Source of the DNA: Saccharopolyspora aridisoli
Lineage (GTDB): Bacteria > Actinomycetota > Actinomycetes > Mycobacteriales > Pseudonocardiaceae
Direction: 5' to 3'
Assembly (NCBI RefSeq): GCF_004348445.1
Contig: NZ_SMKV01000016.1
Location: 1 to 64,000 of the forward strand
Length of the DNA stretch: 64,000 nucleotides
The notes beneath the pieces are model-generated. The model was not told the DNA's origin. It saw only the letters and a list, made by a program, of their open reading frames with translations, and did no database searches. Position 1 is the stretch's first letter; the number at the start of each line of letters is the position of its first letter. This document shows, one piece after another, positions 27,193-34,888 of the stretch. Both the position numbers and the translations under genes were made by a program.

Positions 27193-27261
27193 ACGCTAGG
27201 GACGGCCCCGAGACGCCGCCATTGGTGATTTCCCGACCTGCCACTAGGGGATTTCCCTACC
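27193..27261 (-). promoter_or_regulatory. Transporter promoter with shared regulon operator
   Basis: On the minus strand TAGCGTTG starts at 27198. The operator, on plus CTAGGGGATTTCCCTAC (27244-27260), has its near edge 46 bases upstream, and the secondary box GTGATTTCCC lies at 27225-27234, exactly 19 bases from the operator start as at iacA. This copy is the most symmetrical (CTAGGG...CCCTA), showing that the site is a dyad. Confidence 0.7.
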
Positions 27262-27518
27262 GCAGCGCCGCCGCGCGGATCGCCAGGAGCAGTGGCAGCG
27301 AACTGGATTCCCGGAGCGACTGCGGAAGGCTGGGCGCTTCCAGAACGTTGGTGCCCGCGCGGAGCGCGCGGCTCATCGTGGCCAGGTCGATGTCTGCGTC
27401 GTCCTGGTGATAGCCCATCGACGGCCAGCGCCGGCTTTCCCGGACCCGTACCGCTGTCGGAGACGTAGAGGGCCGGGCATTCCTTGCCGGCGCACTCGGA
27501 CACCTCGTGCAGCTTCAT
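27257..27518 (-). pseudogene. Small conserved protein split by a one-base frameshift
   Basis: From ATG 27518 the minus strand reads MKLHEVSECAGKECPALYVS, then DSGTGPGKPALAVDG. At a GGG run (about 27413-27416) the frame must slip by one to continue YHQDDADIDLATMSRALRAG and onward to the stop at 27257. The joined product (~86 residues) resembles a family of short actinobacterial proteins that open M-x-L-H-E-V-x-x-C-x-G-x-x-C-P-x-V-x-V-S-D and have no known function. An extra G in the homopolymer may be a mutation or a read error. Its tail overlaps the transporter operator. Confidence 0.5.
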
Positions 27519-27687
27519 GGTCGCAAACCTTGACCAGGTGATCAGTTGTGTTCGCGTGCTGTCCGCGCTCCGCGCAGCTCGATCGGGCTCAAGATCACCA
27601 CGACTCGGTTCCGGGTCCGGGTTGTCGGGTCCGGGCGGTACCGTCGCGCTCGTAGTTGGGGAGGGGGCCGAACGGGGGGAGTCGGAG

Positions 27688-28485
27688 ATGCCGGACGTCG
27701 CAGTCGAGGCCGCGTGCTTCATCGCGGGTCATGCCGGGGAGCCGATCACCCTGGCCGACGTCGCCGACCACGTCGGCTACAGCCCGTTCCACCTCGCCCG
27801 CGCGTTCGCGCGCGCCCACGGTCAGCCGCCGGGGAGGTTCTTGGCCGCGCACCGCTTCCAACGGGCGAAGCGGCTGCTGCTGGCAACCGACGAACGCGTC
27901 AGCGAAATCTGCTGCGAGGTCGGCTTCAGCTCGGTGGGAACGTTCACCCGCCGCTTCACGGCTGAGATCGGCCTGCCCCCGGTGAGCTTCCGCAGGCTGC
28001 CCGACCTGCTCAGCGACGCACCGCCGCGCCCGGTGCTGGTACCAGGCCACGACGACTCGGGCGGCGTCGTCACCGGGCAGGTCCACCTGGCCACCGCAGC
28101 GCGCATCGCGCTCGGCGGCGCCGCCGCCATCTACGTGGGCCTGTTCGCGCAGCGAACCCCGCGCGGCGTCCCGGTCGTCGGGGCGCTGCTGGACGAGCAG
28201 GGACGCTTCGCGCTCACCGGGATCCCGCGCGGGACCTACTGGGTGCTGGCGACCGCCTTCTCCGCGCGGGCCGACCACGCCGAGCAGCTGGTTCCCGGCT
28301 GGAACGTCGTCGGGGGCTCACCCGCACCACTGGTCATCGGCCCCGCCCGGCCCCCGGAGCACCGCGAGATCACCTTGCGGGTCGTGCCGCCGTGGTCGGC
28401 CCCGGTGCTGGTGGCGCTGCCGCCGCTGGCCGCTCCGATTGCGCAAGATCGGAGAAGACAACCCCTCGCAGCGGGCCTACCTTGA
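27688..28485 (+). CDS. AraC-family regulator with N-terminal DNA-binding domain
   Basis: A 265-residue regulator in which the double helix-turn-helix comes first (residues ~18-110): [20 protein letters not shown], then [10 protein letters not shown]-like [20 protein letters not shown]. The C-terminal half is beta-rich with V-T-G-Q-V-H and [12 protein letters not shown], like a carboxypeptidase-regulatory or transthyretin-like domain, an uncommon arrangement for AraC proteins. Start ATG 27688 follows a purine-rich GGGGGGAG. It ends 38 bases before the BNR protein gene, so it may regulate it. Confidence 0.82.
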   Translation: MPDVAVEAACFIAGHAGEPITLADVADHVGYSPFHLARAFARAHGQPPGRFLAAHRFQRAKRLLLATDERVSEICCEVGFSSVGTFTRRFTAEIGLPPVSFRRLPDLLSDAPPRPVLVPGHDDSGGVVTGQVHLATAARIALGGAAAIYVGLFAQRTPRGVPVVGALLDEQGRFALTGIPRGTYWVLATAFSARADHAEQLVPGWNVVGGSPAPLVIGPARPPEHREITLRVVPPWSAPVLVALPPLAAPIAQDRRRQPLAAGLP

Positions 28486-28522
28486 GCTTGACACCAGCCG
28501 TGACCAGCGCAGGGATCCCATC

Positions 28523-29638
28523 ATGAGTCGAGTCCGAGTCCTCGTCGGCACCCGCAAGGGAGCTTTCATCCTCACCGCCGACGGCAAGCGCGAGTCATGG
28601 GAAGTCGACGGCCCGCACTTCGGCGGCTGGGAGCTCTACCACCTCAAAGCCTCCAAGGTCGATCCCGACCGCATCTTCGCCTCCCAGTCCATGGGCTGGT
28701 TCGGGCAGCAGATCCAGCGCTCCGACGACGGCGGTCGAAGCTGGCGGCCGGTCGACAACCACTTCTCCTACGACGGAACGCCCGGCACGCACCTCTGGTA
28801 CGACGGGACGCCGAGACCGTGGGAGTTCACCCGCGTGTGGCACCTGGAACCGTCGGCCACCGACCCGGACACCCTCTACGCCGGTGTCGAAGACGCCGCG
28901 CTGTTCCGCACCACCGATGCCGGGCGCAGCTGGCACGAGCTGCCCGCGCTCCGCGAGCACGAATCGGCGCCGAACTGGCAGCCGGGCGCTGGCGGCATGT
29001 GCCTGCACACGATCATCCAGGCGCCGAACAACCCCGACCGCTTCTACATCGCGATCTCGGCGGCGGGCGCGTTCCGCACCGACGACGGCGGCAAGTCCTG
29101 GCGGCCGATCAACAAGGGCTTGCACTCCGGCCAGATCCCGGCTCCGGACGCCGACGTCGGCCACTGCGTGCACCGCCTCGCCCTGCACCGCGACCGGCCG
29201 GACGTGCTGTTCATGCAGAAGCACTGGGACGTGATGCGCAGCGACGACGCGGGCGACTCCTGGTACGAGATCAGCGGCGACCTGCCCAGCGACTTCGGGT
29301 TCCCGATCGACGTGCACGCCCACGAGCCCGACACCGTCTACGTGGTGCCGATCCTCAGCGACGAGCAGCACTTCCCGCCGGAGGGCAAGCTGCGCGTGTA
29401 CCGCAGCCGGGTCGGCGGCAACGAGTGGGAACCGCTGACCAACGGCCTCCCGCAGGAGAACTGCTACGTCAACGTCCTGCGCGACGCCATGGCCGTCGAC
29501 GAGGTGGACGACTGCGGGATCTACTTCGGCACCACCGGCGGTGACGTCTACGTCTCGCCCGACTCCGGTGACACGTGGCGGCCCATCGTCAACAACTTGC
29601 CCTCGGTCCTGTCGGTGGAGGTGCAAACTCTCCCGTGA
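28523..29638 (+). CDS. BNR/Asp-box beta-propeller protein
   Basis: A 371-residue propeller with five Asp-box motifs (S/T-x-D-x-G-x-x-W): [40 protein letters not shown]. It begins [20 protein letters not shown] and has no signal peptide, so it is probably cytoplasmic. It belongs to the WD40/YVTN/BNR-repeat group often labelled exo-alpha-sialidase, but no sialidase catalytic residues are evident. Start ATG 28523. Its end overlaps the ubiquitin-like gene by four bases, a pairing seen repeatedly in bacteria and of unknown purpose. Confidence 0.85.
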   Translation: MSRVRVLVGTRKGAFILTADGKRESWEVDGPHFGGWELYHLKASKVDPDRIFASQSMGWFGQQIQRSDDGGRSWRPVDNHFSYDGTPGTHLWYDGTPRPWEFTRVWHLEPSATDPDTLYAGVEDAALFRTTDAGRSWHELPALREHESAPNWQPGAGGMCLHTIIQAPNNPDRFYIAISAAGAFRTDDGGKSWRPINKGLHSGQIPAPDADVGHCVHRLALHRDRPDVLFMQKHWDVMRSDDAGDSWYEISGDLPSDFGFPIDVHAHEPDTVYVVPILSDEQHFPPEGKLRVYRSRVGGNEWEPLTNGLPQENCYVNVLRDAMAVDEVDDCGIYFGTTGGDVYVSPDSGDTWRPIVNNLPSVLSVEVQTLP

Positions 29639-29934
29639 TCCGCATCCTGCTTCCCGCGCACCTGCGCACGCTCGCGAAGATCCCCGAGCGCGAAGTGGTT
29701 GTCGAGGTCGACGGCATCCCGACGCAGCGGCTCGTGCTCGACGCCTTGGAGGCCCGCTACCCGGCGCTGCGCGGCACGGTCCGCGATCACGACACCAAGA
29801 AGCGGCGCGCATTCATCAGGTTCTTCGCCTGCGAGCAGGACCTGTCCAACGAGCCGCTCGACGACCCGCTGCCCGAAGAGGTCGCGGTCGGCAAGGAGCC
29901 CTACATGATCATCGGAGCGATGGCCGGTGGCTGA
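29635..29934 (+). CDS. MoaD/ThiS-like beta-grasp protein with C-terminal Gly-Gly
   Basis: A 99-residue beta-grasp, ubiquitin-like protein ([37 protein letters not shown], then IIGAMAGG). The terminal Gly-Gly is the site where MoaD, ThiS and their relatives are adenylated to carry sulphur or to be conjugated. Start GTG 29635 overlaps the propeller stop (GTGA). No adenylating enzyme or molybdopterin gene is adjacent, so it is probably not MoaD itself but a dedicated partner of the propeller. Confidence 0.85.
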   Translation: MIRILLPAHLRTLAKIPEREVVVEVDGIPTQRLVLDALEARYPALRGTVRDHDTKKRRAFIRFFACEQDLSNEPLDDPLPEEVAVGKEPYMIIGAMAGG

Positions 29935-29955
29935 TCGCGAGCGAGCTGCGGGCAT

Positions 29956-29994
29956 AGCCGCTGTTCGAGGTGTGGGACTCAGCTCGCACCGCTG
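29956..29994 (-). repeat. Dispersed intergenic repeat, copy C (inverted)
   Basis: Read on the minus strand it gives CAGCGGTGCGAGCTGAGTCC, then CACACCTCGAACAGCGGCT, matching the cores of copies A and B over about 39 bases. It lies in the 96-base gap between the MoaD-like gene and the metallo-hydrolase gene, in the opposite orientation to the other copies. Confidence 0.7.
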
Positions 29995-30030
29995 AGCAGG
30001 AGCGCCCCGCAACGGTTCTAGTGTGGTGGC

Positions 30031-30840
30031 ATGAGAGTTCATCACCTGGATTGCGGCCCGATGCGGCCCTTCGGCGGCCGGTTGATCGACGGCGAGGGGT
30101 CAGTGCTGCGCCGGGCGCGGATGGTGTGCCACTGCCTGCTGATCGAGACCGAGAGCGGGTTGGTGCTGGTCGACAGCGGTATCGGCACCGAGGACTCCGA
30201 CCCGGCGCGGACCTCGCTGCCGAAGGCGTTCCGGATGCTGATGAACCCGCAGCTGGATCCGGCGACCACCGCTGTCGCGCAGGTGAGGCGGCTCGGGTTC
30301 GACCCGGCCGACGTGCGGCACGTGGTGCTCACCCACCTCGACCTCGACCACGCGGGCGGGCTGCGGGACTTCCCGCAGGCGAAGGTGCACGTCCACGGGC
30401 CCGAACTGCGGGCGGCCACCGGCAGTTCGGACATGCGCTACCGCAAGGCCCAGTGGGCGCACGGACCCGACTGGGCCGTCCACGACGACCGTTCCGGGCA
30501 GGACTGGTTCGGGTTCGAGGCGGTGCGCGAGCTCGACGGGCTCCCGGAGGAGATCCTGCTCGTCCCGCTGGTCGGCCACACCACCGGCCACGTCGGCGTC
30601 GCCGTGGACGCGGGCGAGCGGTGGCTGCTGCACGCGGGCGACGCGTACTTCTGGCAAGGGGAGATGTCGCAGCCCCCGCACTGCCCGCCCGCGCTGCGCG
30701 CGTTCCAGCGTGCGATGGCGGTGGACGACCGCGCGCGGCTGAACAACCAGGGCCGTCTCCGCGACCTCGCACGCGCGATCGACGTCATCTCCGCGCACGA
30801 CCCAGTCGGCTTCGACAGCCACGTGCGCGCTCTCAGCTGA
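30031..30840 (+). CDS. Metallo-beta-lactamase fold hydrolase (lactonase-like)
   Basis: A 269-residue MBL-fold enzyme with the metal motif THLDLDHAGG (H-x-D-x-D-H, Asp replacing the usual second His), a later His in LVGHTTGHVGVAV, and Asp in LHAGDAYFW. N-acyl-homoserine-lactonase and related hydrolase groups show this pattern. TAGTGT at 30019-30024 lies six bases before ATG 30031, suggesting a leaderless transcript. Cytoplasmic. Substrate unknown; quorum-signal lactones or other esters are possibilities. Confidence 0.85.
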   Translation: MRVHHLDCGPMRPFGGRLIDGEGSVLRRARMVCHCLLIETESGLVLVDSGIGTEDSDPARTSLPKAFRMLMNPQLDPATTAVAQVRRLGFDPADVRHVVLTHLDLDHAGGLRDFPQAKVHVHGPELRAATGSSDMRYRKAQWAHGPDWAVHDDRSGQDWFGFEAVRELDGLPEEILLVPLVGHTTGHVGVAVDAGERWLLHAGDAYFWQGEMSQPPHCPPALRAFQRAMAVDDRARLNNQGRLRDLARAIDVISAHDPVGFDSHVRALS

Positions 30841-30879
30841 CGCTCCGGCTCTTCCCGGTGCAACCGGTGCCCAGCCGCG

Positions 30880-31119
30880 TTCACCGATCAGCGGCCAGCA
30901 CTGCGGCGAGTCCTTCTCGCCAGCATCATCGCGGGCGAGCGAGACGGGAGGTTGGCCTTGTGCGCATCGCAGACCTGCCGGGCCGCCTTCTTCGACACCA
31001 GTCAGAGCCGCACCCGCAAGTGGTGTGACATGAACACGTGCGGGAACCGCCAGAAGAAGGCGCGCTTGAACGCCAACCAGCGGAAGAACAGGACCGGCGC
31101 GCGGATGAGCACCAGCTGA
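30880..31119 (+). pseudogene. C-terminal remnant of an ABATE/CGNR zinc-finger protein
   Basis: In the frame ending at 31119 the sequence reads ALRRVLLASIIAGERDGRLA, then LCASQTCRAAFFDTSQSRTR, then KWCDMNTCGNRQKKARLNAN. This is the CGNR zinc finger (C-x4-C ... W-C-x-x-x-x-C-G-N-R) that ends ABATE-domain, stress-related transcription regulators. The ABATE domain (~120 residues) is missing and no ribosome site precedes it. The finger itself is intact, so the truncation is recent or only the promoter-proximal part was deleted. Confidence 0.65.
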
Positions 31120-31203
31120 CCCGGCCGAAGGGGCGGCCTGCTCCCCGGAACTGGTTTGACCGCTCACCTGCGAGGGCCGCAGACTGGTGCGCGGTCTGGA
31201 TCG

Positions 31204-32409
31204 ATGCTGGGGGTCGTGGTGGCGGTCGAAACGCGCGCAGATTCCGGTGTGCTGCGTGCTCGCAACGCTGTCGCGGTGGTGTTCGCCCTGAACGGGTTCG
31301 CGATGGCCAGCTGGATGTCGCGAATCCCGGAGGCGCGCGACGCGCTGTCGGTTTCGCCGGGCGAGCTGGGCAGGCTGCTGCTGGCGATCTCCGTCGGATC
31401 GATCCTCGCGCTGCCGCTGGCAGGTGCGCTGGTGCACCGCTTCGGCGCCCGCGCGGTCATCACCGGCGCTGCCGTGCTCGACGCCGTCGGAGTGGCGCTG
31501 GCCGGCACCGGTTCCGGGATGTTCGGCGACGTCTGGGTCACCGCTGCGGGCCTGCTCGCGTTCGGGCTGGGCACGGGCCTGTGGGACGTGGCGATGAACA
31601 TCGACGGCGCCGCGGTGGAACGCCGGATCGGTCGCACCATCATGCCGCGCTTCCACGCGGGTTTCAGCCTCGGCACGGTCGTCGGAGCCGGGGTGGGGGC
31701 GGCCTGCGCCGGGCTGGGCGTGCCGATGGTGGTGCACCTGGTCGGTGCGGCGGTCCTGGTCGCGGTGGTCCCGACGCTCGCGGCACCCTCACTGCTGCCC
31801 GCGCACGATGACGAGGAGGAGGAGTCGCCAGGCGGCGGGATCGTCCGCGCCTGGGCCGAACCGCGAACCCTGCTGGTGGGGTTGGTGGTTCTGGCGATGG
31901 CGCTGACCGAGGGCACCGCCAACGACTGGCTGGCCGTGGCCCTGGTCGACGGCTACGACATCCCGCCGTGGCTCGGTGCGGTCGGTTTCGCGGTGTTCCT
32001 CAGCGCCATGACCGCCGGCCGCGTGGTCGGCACGATCCTGCTCGACCGCTTCGGCCGCACGAAGGTCCTCTGGGCGACCATGGCGACCGCCGGGATCGGC
32101 GTGCTGCTGGTGGTCTTCGGAAACTGGCTCCCGCTGGTGTTCTTGGGTGCCGCGATCTGGGGGATCGGCGCGTCCCTGGGCTTCCCGGTGGGCATGAGCG
32201 CAGCCGCCGACGACCCGGCCCGCGCGGCAGCCCGCGTCAGCGTCGTCTCCACCGTCGGCTACACGGCGTTCCTCGCGGGTCCGCCGCTGCTGGGCTACCT
32301 CGCCGACCACGTCGGCACGCTGCACGCCCTGCTGCTTGTGGCAGCACTGCTCGTCCCGTCCGCACTGGCCGTTCCGGCCGCGAGGCCACCCGCGCACGAA
32401 CCAGGTTAG
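31204..32409 (+). CDS. MFS transporter (YbjJ-like)
   Basis: A protein of about 401 residues with 12 membrane helices: N-terminal RARNAVAVVFALNGFAMASW, the short-chain SRIPEARDALSVSPGELGRL typical of the YbjJ/FucP-like group, and a charged central loop (DDEEEESPGG). Start ATG 31204 is preferred; a GTG a few codons later is possible. The 3' end overlaps the convergent gnd gene by four bases. Substrate not predictable. Confidence 0.8.
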   Translation: MLGVVVAVETRADSGVLRARNAVAVVFALNGFAMASWMSRIPEARDALSVSPGELGRLLLAISVGSILALPLAGALVHRFGARAVITGAAVLDAVGVALAGTGSGMFGDVWVTAAGLLAFGLGTGLWDVAMNIDGAAVERRIGRTIMPRFHAGFSLGTVVGAGVGAACAGLGVPMVVHLVGAAVLVAVVPTLAAPSLLPAHDDEEEESPGGGIVRAWAEPRTLLVGLVVLAMALTEGTANDWLAVALVDGYDIPPWLGAVGFAVFLSAMTAGRVVGTILLDRFGRTKVLWATMATAGIGVLLVVFGNWLPLVFLGAAIWGIGASLGFPVGMSAAADDPARAAARVSVVSTVGYTAFLAGPPLLGYLADHVGTLHALLLVAALLVPSALAVPAARPPAHEPG

Positions 32410-33845
32410 GCCTCGACCTCGGAGCGGTCACCGCCCCACAGGGTGTGGAAGGTGCCTTCCCGGTCGGTGCGGCGGTAGGTGTGGGCGCCGAAGAAGTCCC
32501 GCTGGCCCTGCGTGAGCGCCGCCGGGAGGCGTTCGGCGCGCAGCGCGTCGTAGTGGGCGAGGGCGGCGGCGAAACCCGGTGCGGGAACGCCCTGTTCGGT
32601 GGCACCGACGAGCACCGCGCGCCAGTCGTCCTGGGCTTCGGCGATCTCCTCCGCGAACTCGTCGTCGGAGAGCAGGCTCGGCAGGTCGGGTCGGTTGTCG
32701 TAGGCCGCGCGGATGCGGTCCAGGAACGCCGCGCGGATGATGCACCCACCGCGCCAGATCGCGGCGATGGCACCGAGGTCCAACCGCCAGTCGTACTCGG
32801 CGCTGCCCGCGGCGAGCTCGTGGAAGCCTTGCGCGTAGGACACGATCTTCGACGCGTACAGCGCCTGCTCAACCCTGTCGGCGAACCTCGCCGCCTCGGC
32901 GTCCCCGAGCGCTCGCGGGGTGGGGCCCGCCAAGCCGCGGGAGGCCTCCCGCAGCGCGGTGTGCCCGGACAGCGAGCGCGCGAACACCGCTTCGGCGATG
33001 CCCGAGACAGGAACGCCCAGTTCCAACGCCAGTTGCACCGTCCAGCGCCCGGTTCCCTTCTGCTCGGCCCGATCGGCGACCACGTCGACGAACGGTCGCC
33101 CCGTCGCAGCGTCCACGTGGGACAGGACTTCGGCGGTGATCTCGATCAAGTACGAGTCGAGCCTGCCGGTGTTCCACGCGCGGAAGATCCCGGCGATCTC
33201 CTTCGGCGGATATCCGGCGACGTCACGGAGCAGCTGGTACGCCTCACCGATGAGCTGCATGTCGGCGTACTCGATGCCGTTGTGCACCATCTTCACGAAA
33301 TGCCCGGCTCCGTCCGCGCCCACGTGCGTCACGCACGGTGCGCCGTCGGCGGCCTTGGCGGCGATCTTCTCCAGCATCGGGCCGAGTGAGGCGTAGGACT
33401 CCGCTGAACCACCGGGCATGATGCTCGGACCGTGCAGCGCGCCTTCCTCCCCACCGGAGATGCCGGTGCCGACGAAGTGGATGCCCTGCGCGCGCAGCTC
33501 CTGCTCGCGGCGGCGGGTGTCGGCAAGGTGCGCGTTGCCGCCGTCGATGATCACGTCCCCGGTGTCCAGCAGCGGGGCGAACTCGCGGATCACCGCGTCG
33601 GTGGGGTCACCGGCCTTGACCATGATGACCAGTCGTCGCGGCCGTTCGAGCGCTGCCACGAAGTCTTCGGCGGATTCGGCCGGGACGAACGTGCCCTCCT
33701 GCCCGAACTCGGCGACGAGCTCGCGGGTTCTGGCCGGGGTGCGGTTGTGCAGCGCGACGGCGTAGCCGTTGCGCGCGAAGTTGCGCGCCAGGTTGCGGCC
33801 CATGACCGCCAGTCCGCTGACGCCGATCTGCGCTGTTGTGCTCAT
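32406..33845 (-). CDS. gnd: 6-phosphogluconate dehydrogenase, decarboxylating
   Basis: A 479-residue full-length enzyme of the pentose phosphate pathway, converting 6-phosphogluconate to ribulose 5-phosphate with NADP+. Rossmann motif GVSGLAVMGRNLARNFARNG, substrate loop GTGISGGEEGA, catalytic Lys in HFVKMVHNGIEYADMQ, and C-terminal HTYRRTDREGTFHTLW. This is the long (GndA) form. Its end overlaps the convergent MFS gene by four bases. It lies 38 bases downstream of the diiron protein gene and may be read from the same transcript. Confidence 0.95.
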   Translation of the reverse strand: MSTTAQIGVSGLAVMGRNLARNFARNGYAVALHNRTPARTRELVAEFGQEGTFVPAESAEDFVAALERPRRLVIMVKAGDPTDAVIREFAPLLDTGDVIIDGGNAHLADTRRREQELRAQGIHFVGTGISGGEEGALHGPSIMPGGSAESYASLGPMLEKIAAKAADGAPCVTHVGADGAGHFVKMVHNGIEYADMQLIGEAYQLLRDVAGYPPKEIAGIFRAWNTGRLDSYLIEITAEVLSHVDAATGRPFVDVVADRAEQKGTGRWTVQLALELGVPVSGIAEAVFARSLSGHTALREASRGLAGPTPRALGDAEAARFADRVEQALYASKIVSYAQGFHELAAGSAEYDWRLDLGAIAAIWRGGCIIRAAFLDRIRAAYDNRPDLPSLLSDDEFAEEIAEAQDDWRAVLVGATEQGVPAPGFAAALAHYDALRAERLPAALTQGQRDFFGAHTYRRTDREGTFHTLWGGDRSEVEA

Positions 33846-33883
33846 CGGTGCGACTCCCGTGGTGACGTCGGTTGTCGGCGGGC

Positions 33884-34888
33884 TCAGCTGCTCGCGGCGG
33901 GCTCCGGGACGTCGAGCGGTTGCAGCAGCGAGGTCTCGTCGCGGCCCCAGGCGCCCAGCAGGTGGTCGGCGAGCCTGCCCTCCAGGAGTTCGGTGGCCCG
34001 GACGCCGAAGACGACGTCCTCGGCCAGCTGCGGTTCCCGATCGAGCAGATCACCGATCACGTCCCGCCGCATGACCTGCTCGTGCACCGCGTCGGCCTCG
34101 ACGTGCTCGGTGAAGAAGTGGACGCACTCCTGCGCCGCCCCGAGCCTGTCCAGGGCCTTGGCGAGGCGTTGCGCGCTGGGTGCCGTGGTGATCTCGGCGG
34201 CGGCGAAGTGACCGACGAGCGCACCGCGCAGTCCCCGGTGCAGCCCCAAAAGCGACATCAGGTTGACGATGGCGATCTGCGGTGCGGGCACCACGTCCAG
34301 GTAGTGCAGGTAGTCGGCGGACAGTCCGGCACCGGCCAGCAGGTCGGCGAAGAGCTGCGCGTGGACCCGCTCACCGCGCCCGCCGCCGAACTCGTCGAAC
34401 TCCACCGCCACCAGCGACGCCTTGGCCTGGCCCTGGAGGCGCGGGATGACCCACACGTGCGGGTCGGCCTCCTTGAGGTGGTAGATCGAGCGGTGCGCGA
34501 AGTACTCCTGCACCTGCCACCACTGGCCCCGGTCGCGCAGGTGGTGCGAGACGCCGTTACCGGGCACGGGTTCCACCAGCAGTGCGTCGAGCACGCTCGC
34601 GACGTCGTCGGAGGCGTCGGTGCTGGCGCGCAGCGCGTGCAGGAAGACGCGTTCGAGCTCGCCGCGCAGGGCCAGCAGGCCCGGGTCCCACTCCCACTCC
34701 GGTGAGACGCCGTGGAACCCGCGGTAGTGCAGCTCGTAGCAGGTGTGCAGTGCGATCGCGAGGTCTGACCCCCAAGGGTCGCAGTCGTGCGCCAGCTCAG
34801 GCGGTGGCGCGGGGGCGGGTGGTTCCCGGCGGAGCGTGGCGGTGACCGCGGCGGACAGCGGGCCGCGCGGTTCCGGCAGGCTGGTCAT
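33884..34888 (-). CDS. Heme-oxygenase-like iron-containing redox protein
   Basis: A 334-residue all-helical protein of the heme-oxygenase-like diiron superfamily. Likely metal residues lie in CYELHYRGFHG (E, H), the segment EFDEFGGGRGERVHAQLF (E-x-x-E and H) and HFFTEHVEADAVHEQ (E, H, H). Other members of the superfamily hydroxylate or cleave amino-acid-derived substrates with oxygen. It is translationally coupled (ATGA) to the carboxylate-amine ligase upstream. With the methyltransferase and CDGSH genes across the divergent gap it forms a recurring actinobacterial neighbourhood without a known product. Confidence 0.78.
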   Translation of the reverse strand: MTSLPEPRGPLSAAVTATLRREPPAPAPPPELAHDCDPWGSDLAIALHTCYELHYRGFHGVSPEWEWDPGLLALRGELERVFLHALRASTDASDDVASVLDALLVEPVPGNGVSHHLRDRGQWWQVQEYFAHRSIYHLKEADPHVWVIPRLQGQAKASLVAVEFDEFGGGRGERVHAQLFADLLAGAGLSADYLHYLDVVPAPQIAIVNLMSLLGLHRGLRGALVGHFAAAEITTAPSAQRLAKALDRLGAAQECVHFFTEHVEADAVHEQVMRRDVIGDLLDREPQLAEDVVFGVRATELLEGRLADHLLGAWGRDETSLLQPLDVPEPAASS

